The notes under the pieces are model-generated. The model saw nothing but the letters and a program-made list of their open reading frames with translations, was not told the origin of the DNA and searched no databases. From CAWKGC01 sp963849005 (lineage in GTDB: Bacteria; Pseudomonadota; Gammaproteobacteria; Burkholderiales; Usitatibacteraceae), in assembly GCA_963849005.1 (NCBI GenBank), contig CAWKGC010000007.1, forward strand, positions 100,833 through 164,832: a stretch of 64,000 nucleotides of DNA. The letters are read 5' to 3'. Position numbers and translations under genes: made by a program. Shown in pieces: positions 55,133 to 62,956 of this stretch; the first letter of the stretch is position 1, and every line of letters starts with the position of its first letter.

Positions 55133-56096
55133 ATGGCCTACGACATCATCGGCGACATCCACGGACACGCAGACAAGCTCGAATCCCTACTTGCCCGAAT
55201 GGGGTACGGCCGGCGGCAAGGCTGCTGGCGCCACCCCGACCGCCAGGCGATCTTCGTCGGCGACTTCATCGACCGCGGCCCGAAGCAGCTGGACAGCGTG
55301 GACATCGCCCGCCGCATGGTGGATGGCGGGGCGGCGCTCGCCGTCATGGGCAACCACGAGTTCAACGCCATCGGGTGGCACACGCCGGATCCCCGGGCTC
55401 CGGGCGAGTTCCTGCGGCCACATGGCAGCGCCGAGTGGGGCTCGAAGAACCGCAAGCAGCACGCCCGCTTCTTGGAGGAGGTCGGGGACAACGCCGCGCT
55501 CCACAAGGAACTGGTCGACTGGTTCCTGACGCTGCCCCTGTGGCTCGAGTTACCCGGCCTGCGAGTCGTGCACGCCTGCTGGCACCAGTCCTTCATGGAC
55601 GATTTGTCGAAGCACCTTCACCAGGGCCGGTACCTCACGCGCGACCTGATGATGGCGGCGACCGACGAGCCGGCGGACAAGGCCGAGAAGGACAACGCCA
55701 GCTTCAGCATCTTCAAGGCAGTCGAGGTGATCACCAAGGGCCTCGAGATCCCGCTTCCGGAAGGGATCACTTTCGAGGACAAGGACCACAATGTGCGCGA
55801 CCGCGTAAGGGTTCGCTGGTGGGATCGCGATGCAACGGACTTCCGCTCCGCGGCGAGGTTGCCGGAGGACCAACGGAAGAATTTCCCTGCCGATGAAATT
55901 CCGGCCCATGCACGCATCCCGCTCGACGAATCGAAGCCGGTGTTCTTCGGGCATTACTGGATGACCGGCGCGCCCGGGCTGCAGTCACCGTCGGCGGTCT
56001 GCGTGGACTACAGCGTGGGCGAAGGGGGGCAACCTGGTGGCATACCGGTGGGACGGTGAACCGAAGCCTGATCCCGCCAATTTTGTGCTGGCCTAG
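55133..56096 (+). CDS. Calcineurin-like metallophosphoesterase (C-terminal frameshift)
   Basis: The protein begins MAYDIIGDIHGHADKLESLL. Metal-binding motifs GDIHGH, VGDFIDRGPKQLD, MGNHEFNAIGW, VVHACWHQ and FFGHYW are all present, as in PPP/ApaH-like phosphatases. The uninterrupted frame ends at 56059. Removing one G from the run near 56026 restores the expected tail, NLVAYRWDGEPKPDPANFVL, ending at 56096 (about 320 residues). The substrate could be phosphoproteins or dinucleoside polyphosphates; it is not decidable here. Confidence 0.85.
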
Positions 56097-56127
56097 CAAA
56101 GGCCGGAACCTGAAGGAGGGCGTACAC

Positions 56128-56724
56128 ATGATCGAGAACACATCAGGAAGGAAGCGCAGGGCACCGGCCAAAGGCGCCGGCCATGCCGCAGCACCGCAAA
56201 CCAGGACGTCTGCCTTGGGCGCAGCACCGCGGCAGCCGTCCACCGAAGATGCCTGGAAGCGTTTCGCCTACGAGCTTTGCGAGTCGCTCGGTGGCCTGGA
56301 AGAGGATGAGTTCCTGAATATCACGATCAAGGGCACCAGCCGCTACGTCCAGTTCGCCGCGCAAGGCGCGTTCGGCATGCGCGCGGAGGCCACTTCCGAT
56401 TTCTACTTGCCGGAGGATGAGCATCTCGACGAGGATGACTACCGCCGCTTGCTCGAGCTGGGCTGGAATGCGCCGACCAATCTTCCCGACGAGTTCGGTC
56501 ACAAGGCCGACGGGTCGCCCAACTATTTCCTCGACCTGGCGAAGCCCGTTCCGCTCGATGACGTCGCGATCACCACCGTCAACACGCTGATCGGAGTCTT
56601 CGGCGCCGAGCATCCCGGGAACCTGGAGTACACGGCGTTCTCGAAATCGGGCGAGTCGATCCGGTTTCCGAACCTGGGGATTCGGCGGGGCGGCGAGATG
56701 AGAGCCTCCAAGGCAAACCCCTGA
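56128..56724 (+). CDS. Hypothetical protein, possibly TY-Chap/YbjN-like
   Basis: The 198-residue protein starts at 56128 after a good GAAGGAGG. A basic, disordered N-terminus (GRKRRAPAKGAGHAAAPQTR) is followed by an alpha/beta domain: FAYELCESLGGLEEDEFLNI, RYVQFAAQGAFGMRAEATSD, FYLPEDEHLDEDDYRRLLEL and GWNAPTNLPDEFG. This order resembles TY-Chap/YbjN-type domains, a weak match by eye. It has no signal peptide. It may be linked to the phosphoesterase upstream. Confidence 0.5.
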   Translation: MIENTSGRKRRAPAKGAGHAAAPQTRTSALGAAPRQPSTEDAWKRFAYELCESLGGLEEDEFLNITIKGTSRYVQFAAQGAFGMRAEATSDFYLPEDEHLDEDDYRRLLELGWNAPTNLPDEFGHKADGSPNYFLDLAKPVPLDDVAITTVNTLIGVFGAEHPGNLEYTAFSKSGESIRFPNLGIRRGGEMRASKANP

Positions 56725-56832
56725 CGTTTCTGCACTCATCGATCACCTGGCTGCACGCCGCGAAATCGCTGCTTGAACTCCGGAATGCCCGGTGCTAGCA
56801 TGTATAGCCATGTATCTACATCGGGAGACACC

Positions 56833-57081
56833 GTGAAACTGCTGCTGGCGAAGTGGGGGAACAGCCTGGCCATCCGGCTGCCGGTCGAATGCACGCGCGC
56901 GGCTGGCATCAAGGAGGGCGATATCGTCGAGGCGGACGTGAATGCCAGCGGCGCGATCACGCTGACTCCCGCGCACCAATTCGACCCGAAGGCCTTCGTC
57001 AAGCAGGCGCGCAAGCGGCTGGCGAGCCTGCCGATGACCCAGCCCGCAGTCGAGAAAATGCGCAAGCAGGACCGGTACTGA
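56833..57081 (+). CDS. vapB: VapB/MazE-type AbrB-fold antitoxin
   Basis: An 82-residue antitoxin from a GTG preceded by GGGAGACACC. The swapped-hairpin DNA-binding domain reads LLLAKWGNSLAIRLPVECTR, AAGIKEGDIVEADVNASGAI, and the C-terminal toxin-binding arm is FDPKAFVKQARKRLASLPMT. An upstream ATGTA...TACAT inverted repeat at about 56799-56820 is a likely operator. The toxin gene begins 2 bp after its stop. Confidence 0.88.
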   Translation: MKLLLAKWGNSLAIRLPVECTRAAGIKEGDIVEADVNASGAITLTPAHQFDPKAFVKQARKRLASLPMTQPAVEKMRKQDRY

Positions 57082-57083
57082 CG

Positions 57084-57506
57084 GTGTTCTACCTCGATAC
57101 CAGCGTCGTGGTCCCGATGTTCCTGCCGGAGCCGGCAAGCGAGGCGATCCTCTCCTGGATCGAGTCGAGCGAGGGGCCGGTCATGTCGTCGGACTGGGTC
57201 ATCGCCGAGTATTCCAGCGCGGTCTCGATAAAAGTCCGCAACAAGGAAATTTCGGAAAAGCAGGCGCGTTCCGCGCGGCGAGCGTTCAGCGAGTTGTGCC
57301 AGGGCGGCCTTCGCCTGGTGCCGGTGAGCCGTTCGGCATATGCTGCGGCCGCGAAACTGGCAGGCAATGCCGCGAGCGGGCTGCGCGCCGGCGATTCGCT
57401 GCACCTGGCAATGGCAATCGAGGTCGGCGCAATCGCGATTGCCACTTCGGATTCGTCGCTCGCCAGGAACGCAGAGGCAAACGGCATGGCCGTGCGCCGG
57501 TTTTGA
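57084..57506 (+). CDS. vapC: VapC PIN-domain ribonuclease toxin
   Basis: The 140-residue PIN-domain toxin starts at a GTG. The acidic residues of the active site are visible: YLDTSVVVPMF (first Asp), WVIAEYSSAVS (Glu), AGDSLHLAMA (Asp) and ATSDSSLARNAE (last Asp). It would cleave RNA unless bound by the VapB encoded just upstream. The frame is intact, in contrast with several other modules in this island. Confidence 0.9.
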   Translation: MFYLDTSVVVPMFLPEPASEAILSWIESSEGPVMSSDWVIAEYSSAVSIKVRNKEISEKQARSARRAFSELCQGGLRLVPVSRSAYAAAAKLAGNAASGLRAGDSLHLAMAIEVGAIAIATSDSSLARNAEANGMAVRRF

Positions 57507-57517
57507 TCGGCGGCGTG

Positions 57518-58993
57518 ATGAGGCGCCTTTCGAAGTCCAAAATGCTCTCCGGCTGGCAATGCCCGAGGAGACTCTGGCTGGAGACGTACAAGCCGGAACT
57601 CGCGGTCGAGGACCCGAAGGCCCAGGCGAGATTCGCCACGGGCAACGAAGTCGGCGCCCTCGCGCGCGAGCAATTCCCGGGAGGCGTCCTTGTCGAGCAC
57701 GTGAAGGAGCCGGGCATCGCGGTGACGGAGACGCAAGGCCTGCTCGCTTCCGGCACCAAGACGATCTTCGAGGCGGCGTTCCAGGCGCGCGACGTCCTCA
57801 TCCGCGCCGACGTCGTGACCCTCGCGGACAAGGAACTCGACGTCATCGAGGTGAAATCCTCAACGGGCGTGAAGGAATACCACTACCCTCGACGCGGCGA
57901 TCCAGGCGTGGGTGATGCAAGAGGCCGGGGTTGCGCCCAGGAGCATCGGCGTGATGGTGATCGACAACACCTTCGTCTATGCCGGCGACGGGCGCTACGA
58001 GGGGCTCTTCAAGGTCGAGGACGTCACCGAGGAAGCCGCGGCGCTGCGAGAGGAAGTCGCGGCGCTTCGGGACGTCCTCATCAAGGTGGTGAACCAGGAC
58101 GAAGAACCGGAGATCGCGCCGGGCGTGCATTGCTCGTCTCCCTTCGATTGCCCGTTCCTCGGCCACTGCGCGCCGAGCGATACGCCGTACCCGGTCCTGA
58201 ACCTGCCGCGCGGTGGTGAACTCAAGTGGTCGCTGTATCTCGAAGGCATCCGGGACCTGCGCGACGTGCCGGAGGAAAGGCTGAAGCTCGACGTGCACAA
58301 GTTGGTCGTGCAGCAGGCGAAGCTGGGCAGGGCCTTTGTTGCGGACGATCTCGCGGCCCAACTGGGTCCGGATGCGCTGCCCTATCCGCGCCATTACCTG
58401 GACTTCGAGACCGTGCAGTTCGGGATACCGGTTTGGGAAGGAACCTCACCGTACAAGCAGCAGGCATTTCAATTTTCGCTGCACGTCGAGCATGCCGGGG
58501 GCGAGCTTCAACACCACGAGTTCATCGACCTCACGGGCGAGGATCCGAGCCGGCGATTGGCGGAAGCGTTGCTCGGCGTGGTCGGGCGAGGAGGGGCCGG
58601 TGATCGTTTACAACCGGTCGCTGGAGTCGGGCGTTCTCAAGGCCCTTGCTGTCCGGTTCCCGGACCTGGCTCCGGCGCTTGGTCGCGTCGATGCGCGAGT
58701 TGTCGATCTGCTCCCCATCCTGCGATCGGGTTACTACCATCCGGACATGCAGGGCAGTTGGTCCATCAAGGCCGTGCTGCCTACCGTGGAGGGGATGCCC
58801 AGCTACGATGACCTCGACGGGATCAAGGAGGGCGAGGCGGCGATGGTTGCTTACCATGAGGCCACGAGGGCTGGAGACCGCAGTTGCCAGAAGGGAGCAG
58901 ATTCGGAAGGAGCTGCTTGAATACTGCAAGCTCGACACGCGGGCGATGGTGATGTTGACTCGGGTGCTGTCTGGCCGATTTGACAAGGTATAA
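57518..58993 (+). CDS. DUF2779 nuclease-like protein (frameshifted)
   Basis: About 490 residues are expected. The N-terminal part is Cas4/PD-(D/E)XK-like: LSKSKMLSGWQCPRRLWLET, FATGNEVGALAREQFPGGVL, and a nuclease-like core IRADVVTLADKELDVIEVKS with the ExK pair. Cysteines HCSSPFDCPFLGHC follow. The C-terminal half is DUF2779: PYPRHYLDFETVQFGIPVWE (DEDD exonuclease-like D-E), IVYNRSLESGVLKALAVRFP, CKLDTRAMVMLTRVLSG. The frame changes near 57888, 58585 and 58868. It may be a DNA-processing enzyme of a defence or mobile element, an inference from its fold. Confidence 0.75.
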
Positions 58994-59006
58994 GTATTGA
59001 TACAAA

Positions 59007-59399
59007 GTGGTCAAGCGAAAAAGTGAAAGGCCTGCTGCCGAAGCCATGAATGCCAGGGTGCGCAAGGCCGGGATCGACACGAAGTCGAGGCACAGGACGA
59101 AACCGGGCGCGAACATCTTCGCCGAACTCGGTTTCAGCGCCAGGGAAGCCGCCGCGCTCAAGGCCGAATCGCAGCGCCGGATCGACGCGAAGCTCGCGCT
59201 CAAGCGCCGAATGATGGCCGAACTGGAGCAATGGGCGAACGACCAGGGTTACAAGCAGGCGCAGGTAGCGGAGGTCCTCGGGATCTCACGCCCGCGAGTG
59301 TCGGATGTGCTCAACGGGAAGGTCTCGAAGTTTTCAATCGACATGCTCATCGACTTGCTTGGCCGTGCCGGCAAGCAGGTCCAGCTTACCTTCGGCTGA
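59007..59399 (+). CDS. XRE-family (HTH_37-like) antitoxin, apparently orphan
   Basis: The 130-residue protein from a GTG at 59007 has a basic N-terminus. It then has the antitoxin pattern ANIFAELGFSAREAAALKAE, KQAQVAEVLGISRPRVSDVL and NGKVSKFSIDMLIDLLGRAG. This matches the HigA-like family that follows Gp49-type HigB toxins. No toxin gene is visible upstream; the preceding frame is DUF2779. GTATAAGTATTGATAC lies just before the start and may be its operator. Confidence 0.8.
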   Translation: MVKRKSERPAAEAMNARVRKAGIDTKSRHRTKPGANIFAELGFSAREAAALKAESQRRIDAKLALKRRMMAELEQWANDQGYKQAQVAEVLGISRPRVSDVLNGKVSKFSIDMLIDLLGRAGKQVQLTFG

Positions 59400-59723
59400 C
59401 TACGCAGAGCCCCCGGTGCAGAAGGGGCTGCCCAGGAGGTCGTAGCGTCCGGTGAAGTTCCTGAGCCGGTAAGTCCCCAGCTGGTCGAAGGCGGACAAAG
59501 CAGAACTCTCGCACCCCCGAAAACTCACCACTGCCACCATGCTCTTCTTGAACCCCGCCGCGATGGGCCGTTCGAGGGTGAGGAGCTTGTTCAGGTGCTC
59601 GAGGATGTCGCGCGGGCTGCGGAAGTTGGTGTCCGCGCGCAGCACCATCCACGCTAATCGGGGCCGCATGGAATCAGAGGACCGCTTCCAGCTCCACTTG
59701 CGCTCGATGAGGTTGGGCAGCAA
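59400..59723 (-). pseudogene. Helicase-gene fragment R1
   Basis: The minus-strand frame contains WMVLRADTNFRSPRDILEHL then NKLLTLERPIAAG, joined directly to FKKSMVAVVSFRGCESSALS and LRNFTGRYDLLGS. These are two separated parts of a UvrD/NERD-type helicase fused by an internal deletion. The 100-base segment at 59551-59650 is repeated as R2, R3 and R4. No N-terminal or Walker A region is present, so this is a remnant. Confidence 0.75.
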
Positions 59724-59919
59724 CAGACTTCATTCTCGTACCCGAGAAAGCAGGCAAGCCCGAGTGACTTGATGAGTCGCCTCGAAGCAGGGCGGCGCTT
59801 GGTGGGACAGCTTGCCTGAATGCCTGGTGATGCCGCCTCTCGGAACATGCCGGAATCTCCTGGTCAAGCCAAGACCTGGCGAAGTGCACGATGTCTCGGT
59901 CCGAGCGGTGATCTGAGTG

Positions 59920-60133
59920 TCGGCTTGCCGGAACGCCGAGATAGCGAAGTCGTTGAGCGCACTTGCGTTCATCATCGTCTGCGCTTACAGACCCGTGCCG
60001 GCGGCCTCTGCGCGCGCACGGCAAGTCATCGAGGACCGCGTTATCGATGAATGATGGAGATGCGGGTCTTGCCTTTCTGGCGTGGAATCACCGCACCGCG
60101 CTTGCCTTTGGAAAAGTCGTATTCAGTTTTCAT
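59920..60133 (-). pseudogene. BrnA-like antitoxin, decayed
   Basis: The first residues MKTEYDFSKGKRGAVIPRQK and GKTRISI are the BrnA signature. After a frame change near 60050, pieces such as IDNAVLDD and then TMMNASALNDFAISAF follow the BrnA order. No single frame covers the protein, and its 3' end cannot be placed; the coordinates give only the recognisable part. The ATG overlaps the BrnT-like stop by 11 bp, the normal brnTA arrangement. Confidence 0.65.
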
Positions 60134-60397
60134 ATTGTTTGCGTTCCTTTCGCGTCGCTCGACGCGCGGAGATCAGGCGATAGGCACCGGCCCTTTCGGT
60201 GTACACGACATTACAAGCAATTCGCCGGCGCTGCCAAGGCCGATAGAGACGGAAGCGCCTCTCTCCCGCCGGATCGCGATCCTCCACCGTCAGCGCTAGT
60301 GGATCCCCCAGCACGCCGTCGGCATCGGCAAAGTGCCACGCCATGCTTCTTGAGGTTTGCCAGCAGCGGCCTTTCCGGGATCGTGGTCAAAGGTCAT
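60123..60397 (-). pseudogene. BrnT-like toxin, frameshifted
   Basis: The start MTFDHDPGKAAA is followed, after one or two base shifts near 60340-60360, by an intact C-terminal part: FADADGVLGDPLALTVEDRD, then VVYTERAGAYRLISARRATR and KERKQYEN. This is the BrnT ribonuclease pattern (ISARRATRxERxxYE). The breaks near the N-terminus would inactivate the toxin. BrnA-like sequence follows at once, and a GTATCTATAC palindrome lies just upstream. Confidence 0.78.
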
Positions 60398-60404
60398 GGA
60401 TTAA

Positions 60405-60414
60405 GTATCTATAC
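60405..60414. promoter_or_regulatory. Palindrome upstream of the brnTA remnant
   Basis: GTATCTATAC is a perfect 10-base palindrome 8 bp before the BrnT-like ATG, within an AT-rich stretch that could serve as a -10 region. It is a likely antitoxin-binding site. Confidence 0.4.
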
Positions 60415-60460
60415 TGATATTGCGCATACAACGGCAATCGCGCCAGTTCGCCCGGCCCTT

Positions 60461-60609
60461 GTCCTTCGACCGGGAGGGCTTCAGGCGCTGGTGTCCTGGT
60501 TACGTCATTGATCATGTGACGCCGCTGAAGCTGTGTGGTGGCGGATCTGCCTGGGAATATGCAGTGGCAGACGAAGGCTGGGGCGCAGGAGAAGGATAGG
60601 TGGGAGTGA
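60461..60609 (+). pseudogene. Decayed 3' copy of the HNH nuclease gene
   Basis: This segment matches the 3' half of the gene at 51488 base for base over long stretches (for example GGTTACGTCATTGATCATGT and ATGCAGTGGCAGACGAAGGC). It has frame changes and ends in TGA after GGTGGGAG. Only the last 45 or so codons remain. The helicase fragment R2 begins about 35 bp downstream. Confidence 0.8.
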
Positions 60610-60639
60610 GGCCAGAGTTTCCGCAAGACTCCGCCTCCG

Positions 60640-60769
60640 ACCCGCCGATGGGACAACCCGCCGCGATGGGCCGGTCGAGGGTGAGGAGCCTGTTGAGATG
60701 CCCGAGGATGTCCCGCGGGCTGCGGTAGTTGGTGTCCGCGTGCAGCTCCGTCCAGCCGGGCAGGGCCAC
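60640..60769 (-). pseudogene. Helicase-gene fragment R2
   Basis: In the minus-strand frame this reads LHADTNYRSPRDILGHLNRL, LTLDRPIAAGCPIGGSEAES, and then similarity stops where the HNH remnant begins. It is a 130-base piece of the NERD-helicase gene, parallel to R1, R3 and R4. It has no start codon or ATPase motifs of its own. Confidence 0.75.
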
Positions 60770-60820
60770 GGGCGCGCGGCCGACCAGGCGCTGGGTGCAT
60801 CCGGAAAGCGCTGAATCCGG

Positions 60821-61141
60821 TCAAGCCGCCTCCGCATTCCTCACCGCCATTCGCTTCAGCTTTATCGCCACCTCCACCCGTGATCCGAGCCCGTTGATCA
60901 TCGTCACGAGGCGTTCGACGCTGATGCGGCGAAAATCCGCATTTCGGACACGCGAAAAATCCCCGGCATCGATCCCGGTGAGGCCATGGGCCGCCCTCAC
61001 GCTCAGGCCCTTCTTGTCGAGTGCCTTGATGATCTCCGCCGCGAGGATCGCCTTCAACTGGCGAACGTCGGCATCCGGCACATCGAAGTCCCGGTAAATA
61101 TTTCTGCTCCCGCGAACGGTCTCCAACTGTTCTTTTCTCAT
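60821..61141 (-). CDS. XRE-family antitoxin-like regulator, apparently orphan
   Basis: The 106-residue protein MRKEQLETVRGSRNIYRDFD has ADVRQLKAILAAEIIKALDK, then an XRE helix-turn-helix GLSVRAAHGLTGIDAGDFSR and VRNADFRRISVERLVTMING. This is the same antitoxin class as the genes at 59007 and 62585. No toxin of its own is adjacent; the gene upstream is the TumA-like antitoxin, 36 bp away. It may be an orphan or a third member of that operon. Confidence 0.8.
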   Translation of the reverse strand: MRKEQLETVRGSRNIYRDFDVPDADVRQLKAILAAEIIKALDKKGLSVRAAHGLTGIDAGDFSRVRNADFRRISVERLVTMINGLGSRVEVAIKLKRMAVRNAEAA

Positions 61142-61177
61142 GACAACATCTCCTTCAGTCGGGCCTGCCCGGCCAAT

Positions 61178-61528
61178 TCACGCAGTCACGATCTGGAACT
61201 CCGTGGCGTTGGCGATGGGCCGAACCAGCTTCTTCTCACGGCGCAACTCGACGATGCCGTAATGGGACATCGTCTTCAGCGTGCGCGACAGGTTGCCGGG
61301 CGACCGGCCCGTGGCGGCGGCAAGCGAAGACACCGAAACGGGGTTGGTATCCCGGATCACCTTCAACAGCGCCCGGTTGTCGTCGCTCAGGACTTCGGCC
61401 AGGGACTTCATCGAGGTGAACCAGATCTTTGGCTCACTGGGGCGTGGCTTGATGTCTCCGCGCGCAATGGCCAATACGCGGGACCGAATCTGCTGCTGCG
61501 GCATGATGCCGATCTTGATCGCTTTCAT
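61178..61528 (-). CDS. TumA-like antitoxin (HVO_A0114-type winged helix)
   Basis: The 116-residue winged-helix protein contains MKSLAEVLSDDNRALLKVIR, then DTNPVSVSSLAAATGRSPGN and LSRTLKTMSHYGIVELRREK, with a final RPIANATEFQIV. This is the ArsR/MarR-like HVO_A0114 family that partners DUF6516 toxins. Its ATG overlaps the toxin stop by 4 bp. Autoregulation through the palindrome at 61899 is likely. Confidence 0.8.
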   Translation of the reverse strand: MKAIKIGIMPQQQIRSRVLAIARGDIKPRPSEPKIWFTSMKSLAEVLSDDNRALLKVIRDTNPVSVSSLAAATGRSPGNLSRTLKTMSHYGIVELRREKKLVRPIANATEFQIVTA

Positions 61529-61890
61529 GATTTCCTTATCTCTCGCAAAACCCGGTCAACATCCTTGAAGAAGTCTTCGAGCAACTGGTAGGCGCTCTCG
61601 AATTCGTATGGCACGCCCTTGTCGAAGGCATGGCGGTGCTTGTGATCGAACGGCAGGCGCCTCCCTGCATGCTTGAATTTCTTCGGGGCCTTGACCGCGT
61701 GTGCATTGTCGAATCCAAGTATCCGTTTGCCATAGGGCTCGTGGAGAGTCAGGGAGTAGCGAATGCCATGCGGAGTGTCGTCACCAGCTTCGGCGCGCCA
61801 TGCCTCGATCTTGATCCAGTAGCCGTTGCCCTGGTCGATGACCGACCCATCCAGGTCGAGAAGCGTTTCCAGGCCAAGTTCGTCTCGCAT
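61525..61890 (-). CDS. TumE-like toxin (DUF6516)
   Basis: The 121-residue protein MRDELGLETLLDLDGSVIDQ, with GNGYWIKIEAWRAEAGDDTP, HGIRYSLTLHEPYGKRILGF and DNAHAVKAPKKFKHAGRRLP, then HKHRHAFDKG, fits the TumE/DUF6516 toxin family. The His/Arg-rich motif HxxR...DHxHRH may be catalytic. The toxin gene comes first and the antitoxin second. The frame is intact, with an operator palindrome 9 bp before its start. Confidence 0.8.
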   Translation of the reverse strand: MRDELGLETLLDLDGSVIDQGNGYWIKIEAWRAEAGDDTPHGIRYSLTLHEPYGKRILGFDNAHAVKAPKKFKHAGRRLPFDHKHRHAFDKGVPYEFESAYQLLEDFFKDVDRVLREIRKS

Positions 61891-61898
61891 GTGAATTG

Positions 61899-61913
61899 TA
61901 TCATCAGATGATA
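61899..61913. promoter_or_regulatory. Palindromic operator of the TumE-TumA pair
   Basis: TATCATC-A-GATGATA is a perfect 15-base palindrome 9 bp upstream of the toxin ATG on the minus strand. It is the probable binding site of the winged-helix antitoxin. Confidence 0.65.
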
Positions 61914-61923
61914 AAGAAGGATG

Positions 61924-62145
61924 TCAACGGGCATGAGAATTCGCCGGAGGATAGGCGGACAACGCGCCCTTGCTATCGCGCGTTGACGCCTGCCCGGTCG
62001 CGCGCTTCATCCCAGCAAGGAGCCCTGCAGCGTCGGAGTAAGTCAGGAACTCGACCTCGGAGCTGCCGATGGGACAACCCGCCGCGATGGGCCGGTCGAG
62101 GGTGAGGAGCTTGTCCAGGTGCTCGAGGATGTCGCGCGGCCTGCG
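61924..62145 (-). pseudogene. Helicase-gene fragment R3
   Basis: The minus-strand frame reads RPRDILEHLDKLLTLDRPIA, then AGCPIGSSEVEFLTYSDAAG and LLAGMKRATGQAS, ending at a TGA at 61926-61924. It is again the piece after the helicase motif-IV-like segment, with more of the following sequence than R2. It lies between the divergent higBA and tumE-tumA modules. Confidence 0.75.
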
Positions 62146-62172
62146 GTGTCATTTCGCCCGCGCAAGTACGGA

Positions 62173-62201
62173 TTGACGTCATATGGTGGTTCAGCCATAA
62201 T
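62173..62201 (+). promoter_or_regulatory. Promoter of the higBA pair
   Basis: TTGACG at 62173-62178 and CATAAT at 62196-62201 are spaced by 17 bp, a good sigma-70 promoter, with the toxin ATG at 62208. The very short leader suggests a leaderless or nearly leaderless message. Confidence 0.6.
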
Positions 62202-62207
62202 GCCGAA

Positions 62208-62588
62208 ATGCCTGCTGCCAAGGTCAAACCCGTTTCATGGATCGGTTCGAGCTACAAGGACTTCCGGGCATTTCCGGATCCCGTGCAGGACGCAATGGGT
62301 TACGCGCTGTATCAGGCGCAGGTCGGCCTGAAGCATGGCAGCGCGAAGCCGCTCAAGGGCTACGGTGGGGCGGGCGTACTGGAGATCGTTGCCGACCATG
62401 TGGGCGATACCTTCCGGGCGGTGTACACGGTGAAGTTCGCGACGGCGATCTATGTCCTGCACGCCTTCCAGAAGAAGTCGAAGGCCGGAATCAAGACCCC
62501 GACCGAGGACCTGGAATTGATCCAGCGGCGGCTAAAGGCGGCCGAAGCCGATTACAAGTTTCAGCTTGAAAAAGGAAAGACATCATGA
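62208..62588 (+). CDS. higB: HigB-type toxin (phage Gp49-like family)
   Basis: The 126-residue toxin starts MPAAKVKPVSWIGSSYKDFR and has the family order FPDPVQDAMGYALYQAQVGL, KPLKGYGGAGVLEIVADHVG, DTFRAVYTVKFATAIYVLHA and FQKKSKAGIKTPTEDLELIQ. This is PF05973 (RelE-like), a predicted ribosome-dependent RNase. Its stop overlaps the antitoxin ATG by 4 bp. The frame is intact. Confidence 0.9.
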   Translation: MPAAKVKPVSWIGSSYKDFRAFPDPVQDAMGYALYQAQVGLKHGSAKPLKGYGGAGVLEIVADHVGDTFRAVYTVKFATAIYVLHAFQKKSKAGIKTPTEDLELIQRRLKAAEADYKFQLEKGKTS

Positions 62589-62929
62589 AGAAGGACCCCG
62601 ATACCCGCGTCAAGCGCGGCACCAAGAACGTTTTCGCCGATCTCGGCTTTCCGGATGCGGAAACGCATCTGCTCAAGGCCGAGTTGGTGACGCGCATCCA
62701 GGGGGTCATCATCGCCCAAAAGCTGACCCAGGTCGCAGCAGCCAAACTCATGAGTCTCAGTCAGCCGGACGTGTCGCGGCTGCTCAATGGGCAGTTCCGG
62801 GATATGTCCGTCGAGCGCCTGATGCTTATGCTGACGCGCCTCGGCTGCGATGTGGACATCACCATCCGCAACCCCGGGAAGGCAGCGGCACGTCGGGACA
62901 CGATCCGGCTGCTGGCCACCTCTTCATGA
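62585..62929 (+). CDS. higA: HigA-type XRE antitoxin (HTH_37)
   Basis: The 114-residue antitoxin has the pattern KRGTKNVFADLGFPDAETHL, LKAELVTRIQGVIIAQKLTQ, VAAAKLMSLSQPDVSRLLNG and QFRDMSVERLMLMLTRLGCD. This is the HTH_37 family always found after Gp49-like toxins. It is translationally coupled to the toxin. It is close in pattern to the orphan at 59007, which helps to classify that one. Confidence 0.9.
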   Translation: MKKDPDTRVKRGTKNVFADLGFPDAETHLLKAELVTRIQGVIIAQKLTQVAAAKLMSLSQPDVSRLLNGQFRDMSVERLMLMLTRLGCDVDITIRNPGKAAARRDTIRLLATSS

Positions 62930-62956
62930 CGTCACCGGAGTAGCAAGCCTTGCTCG

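Noticed and set aside
59730..59975. A separate small gene starting MMNASALNDFAISAF
   Set aside because: The start is better explained as the C-terminal part of the decayed BrnA-like antitoxin reached after a frame change; the rest of the frame matches nothing.
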